Below are positions 62,611 through 64,000 of a stretch of DNA of 64,000 nucleotides, piece by piece. Position 1 is the first letter of the stretch; every line of letters starts with the position of its first letter. This DNA is from Bacteroidia bacterium (GTDB lineage Bacteria; Bacteroidota; Bacteroidia; NS11-12g; UBA955): NCBI GenBank assembly GCA_030158725.1, contig JAOASJ010000126.1, positions 36,513 through 100,512 on the forward strand, written 5' to 3'. The position numbers and the translations under genes were made by a program. The notes beneath the pieces were generated by a model, which was not told the origin of the DNA, searched no databases, and worked only from the letters and a program-made list of their open reading frames with translations.

Positions 62611-64000
62611 CTATCGTATTAACTGAATTACACCATTTATAGTCTTTATTTCTTCTGGCTTATTCTTTATGCTGTATCTGAAAATATAGTAATAAGTACC
62701 TGATGCACATTCAGCACCAATATTCATGACTTTTCCATTCCAATTTCCATTTTGCGTATTGTCATAATCCTTGTCCGCTTCATAAACCAATACACCCCAA
62801 CGGTCATAGATTTTTAAATCATACAAGGATTCATTTTCTATCAAGATGTCATAAAGATCATTGTAATTGTCAATGCTTCCAGGCGTAAATACGTTGAAGA
62901 TTCCAAAATCGCTTAAGCGGTCGTTTATCACCATTTTACATATAGTATCTGCACACCCAAAAGGAATGGTAGCAATCAAACAAACATTGTAGGTGCCTGT
63001 ATCATTGCCATAATTTTTCTCAGGGTTTTGTTCTGTCGAGGTATTGCCTGGACCGGCTTGACCAAAATTCCAATTTAAGCCCGCACTTAACGGATTTGAA
63101 TTGTTGTTGAATTTAAATAAAGGTGGCAGTGAACTTGGGTTTATTGTAAAGTCTGCTTTTACGCCTAGAACAGTTATAGTTTTCTGTGCACTATCTCTGC
63201 AGAAATCACTTGTTTTATCCAAATAACTTGGGTTTAATTTAACTAGAAATTGTCCTGCACGTTTGTATTTGTGACCAACTTGTAATCTGCGGTTTGTATC
63301 TAAACTATTGGAATCACCAAAAGTCCAATGGTCTTGTTTATATGCAGTGTCACTCAGACTATTCAACTGTAATGTAGTTCCAATACATATTGTGTCTGCG
63401 CTTGTTATACCTGTTGTTTTAAATGGCAAAACCAATACGCTTCTATTGGTGTCTTTTTGATATATCTTATCCGGGAAAGTGTTGTAACAATATTGGTATT
63501 GTTTTGTAAATGGATTGTATACCGTATCTATACCAATTAAACTGATATAGTATCTGCCCGGCTTGTTGTAAGTGAATTGGACATTTTGTTTGTCAAACTT
63601 TTGTATAGTTGTTTTACTAGAGTCACCAAATTGCCAAATATACTGCCTGCAATTTCGTGATTTATTCATAAAAGTCGCAGTTAAACTTTTACAACCAATC
63701 GTGTCTTTGATGAAAAAATAAGGTTTAGAGCCAATAACTTTTATATAGTAAAATGCAGTATCAACACAACCAGAAACTGTCCGAATAGCCAAAGCACCAG
63801 GAATACTGTCGAGAGAGGTATTAATAGATTGAACCGGATTCTTCTTAAGAGATGAAAAAGTTCCTTGACCAAATTGCCAAGAATAGCTTGTAATGCTGTC
63901 TAAATAAAACCCGGGACTAAATTTACGCCATGCTGGGTATTTATTGTAAAACGATGAATCGTAAAATTGTTTTAATTCAGAACAGTAAATATATTTAGAA
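62611..64000 (-). CDS. PKD-rich T9SS type B cargo protein, N-terminal part outside the window
   Basis: The track start at 63792 is a TTG inside the gene: the frame stays open to the end of the window, reading SYSWQFGQGTFSS and similar upstream, so the 5' part is missing. The visible 460 or so residues hold several PKD-type domains (YIWQFGDSSKTTIQKF, DHWTFGDSNSLDTNRRL, LNWNFGQAGPGNTSTEQNPE). A C-terminal type B sorting domain follows (FNVFTPGSIDNYNDLYDI, LKIYDRWGVLVYEADKDYD, YYYIFRYSIKN). It should be a large surface or secreted protein exported by T9SS. Confidence 0.9.
   Translation of the reverse strand, partial: SKYIYCSELKQFYDSSFYNKYPAWRKFSPGFYLDSITSYSWQFGQGTFSSLKKNPVQSINTSLDSIPGALAIRTVSGCVDTAFYYIKVIGSKPYFFIKDTIGCKSLTATFMNKSRNCRQYIWQFGDSSKTTIQKFDKQNVQFTYNKPGRYYISLIGIDTVYNPFTKQYQYCYNTFPDKIYQKDTNRSVLVLPFKTTGITSADTICIGTTLQLNSLSDTAYKQDHWTFGDSNSLDTNRRLQVGHKYKRAGQFLVKLNPSYLDKTSDFCRDSAQKTITVLGVKADFTINPSSLPPLFKFNNNSNPLSAGLNWNFGQAGPGNTSTEQNPEKNYGNDTGTYNVCLIATIPFGCADTICKMVINDRLSDFGIFNVFTPGSIDNYNDLYDILIENESLYDLKIYDRWGVLVYEADKDYDNTQNGNWNGKVMNIGAECASGTYYYIFRYSIKNKPEEIKTINGVIQLIR

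Noticed and set aside
63792-63792. Apparent start of the last minus-strand gene at 63792
   Set aside because: It is an internal TTG; the frame is open with PKD-like sequence to the end of the window.

Overview
The window comes from an AT-rich member of the Bacteroidota. The evidence is type IX secretion (T9SS) genes (plug protein, PorX, PorQ), two T9SS type B (gliding-motility C-terminal) cargo proteins, a DUF4249/TonB-dependent receptor pair, a PUR/DUF3276 protein, a long NusB, a eukaryote-like type II NADP-isocitrate dehydrogenase, and about twenty copies of the phylum's TAnnTTTG -7 promoter box, usually just ahead of a start codon. Shine-Dalgarno sequences are almost absent; the clear exception is rpsA. 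I saw no rRNA, tRNA, insertion sequence, prophage or CRISPR array. All genus-level statements are inference.

Layout. 1-3.4 kb: end of a receiver-domain protein, a MalY-type aminotransferase, and a DsbA-like/FAD-monooxygenase fusion. 3.7-8.8 kb: ABC-F ATPase, T9SS plug protein, PorX, and a 49-residue basic protein missing from the ORF track. 8.9-14.3 kb: icd, purA, a Fur-family regulator, RelA/SpoT. 14.4-17.9 kb: ribosomal protein S1 with an extra C-terminal helix-hairpin-helix region, and small envelope proteins. 18-23.2 kb: recG, nusB, DUF1573 lipoprotein, yajC, coaE, pdxJ. 23.2-26.9 kb: a secreted HhH/beta-barrel protein, a PorV-like barrel protein, a KtrA/TrkA-type RCK protein. 26.9-31.2 kb: a leftward cluster of small membrane, coiled-coil, barrel, holin-X-like and YtxH proteins with an AraC-type regulator. 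31.7-35.4 kb: lon, a small cytochrome-like lipoprotein, a secreted protein, a PUR protein. 35.5-39.9 kb: porQ, DUF4249 lipoprotein, TonB receptor. 40-44.8 kb: glucosaminidase-like protein, glycosyltransferase, orphan OppC-type permease, miaA, PPK2, barrel protein. 44.8-48.1 kb: serC-serA-DUF1015. 48.2-54.1 kb: a giant M4 metalloprotease with nine Ig-like repeats, and a FISUMP protein. 54.1-58.8 kb: DUF2279 protein, phosphohexomutase, unknown secreted protein, glutaryl-CoA dehydrogenase. 58.8-64 kb: folB, a Cys-rich three-gene envelope cassette, an alpha/beta hydrolase, a DUF1003 protein, and the C-terminal part of a PKD-rich T9SS cargo protein.

How it fits together. Most of the window is core chromosome: translation and stringent response, replication and repair, serine, pyridoxal phosphate, CoA and folate synthesis, and proteolysis. 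It is interleaved with Bacteroidota surface biology: T9SS machinery and regulation plus two cargoes. The most striking structure is in the M4 protease, where nine Ig-like units follow a strict 237/234/240-nt length cycle. This shows a 711-bp three-module higher-order repeat. Other points worth a second look are the thioredoxin-fold/flavoprotein fusion, the SD-plus-TTG start of rpsA, a CX3CH heme-type motif, the AraC-adjacent envelope cluster, the secreted HhH/barrel protein, and several genes that look leaderless or start with TTG.
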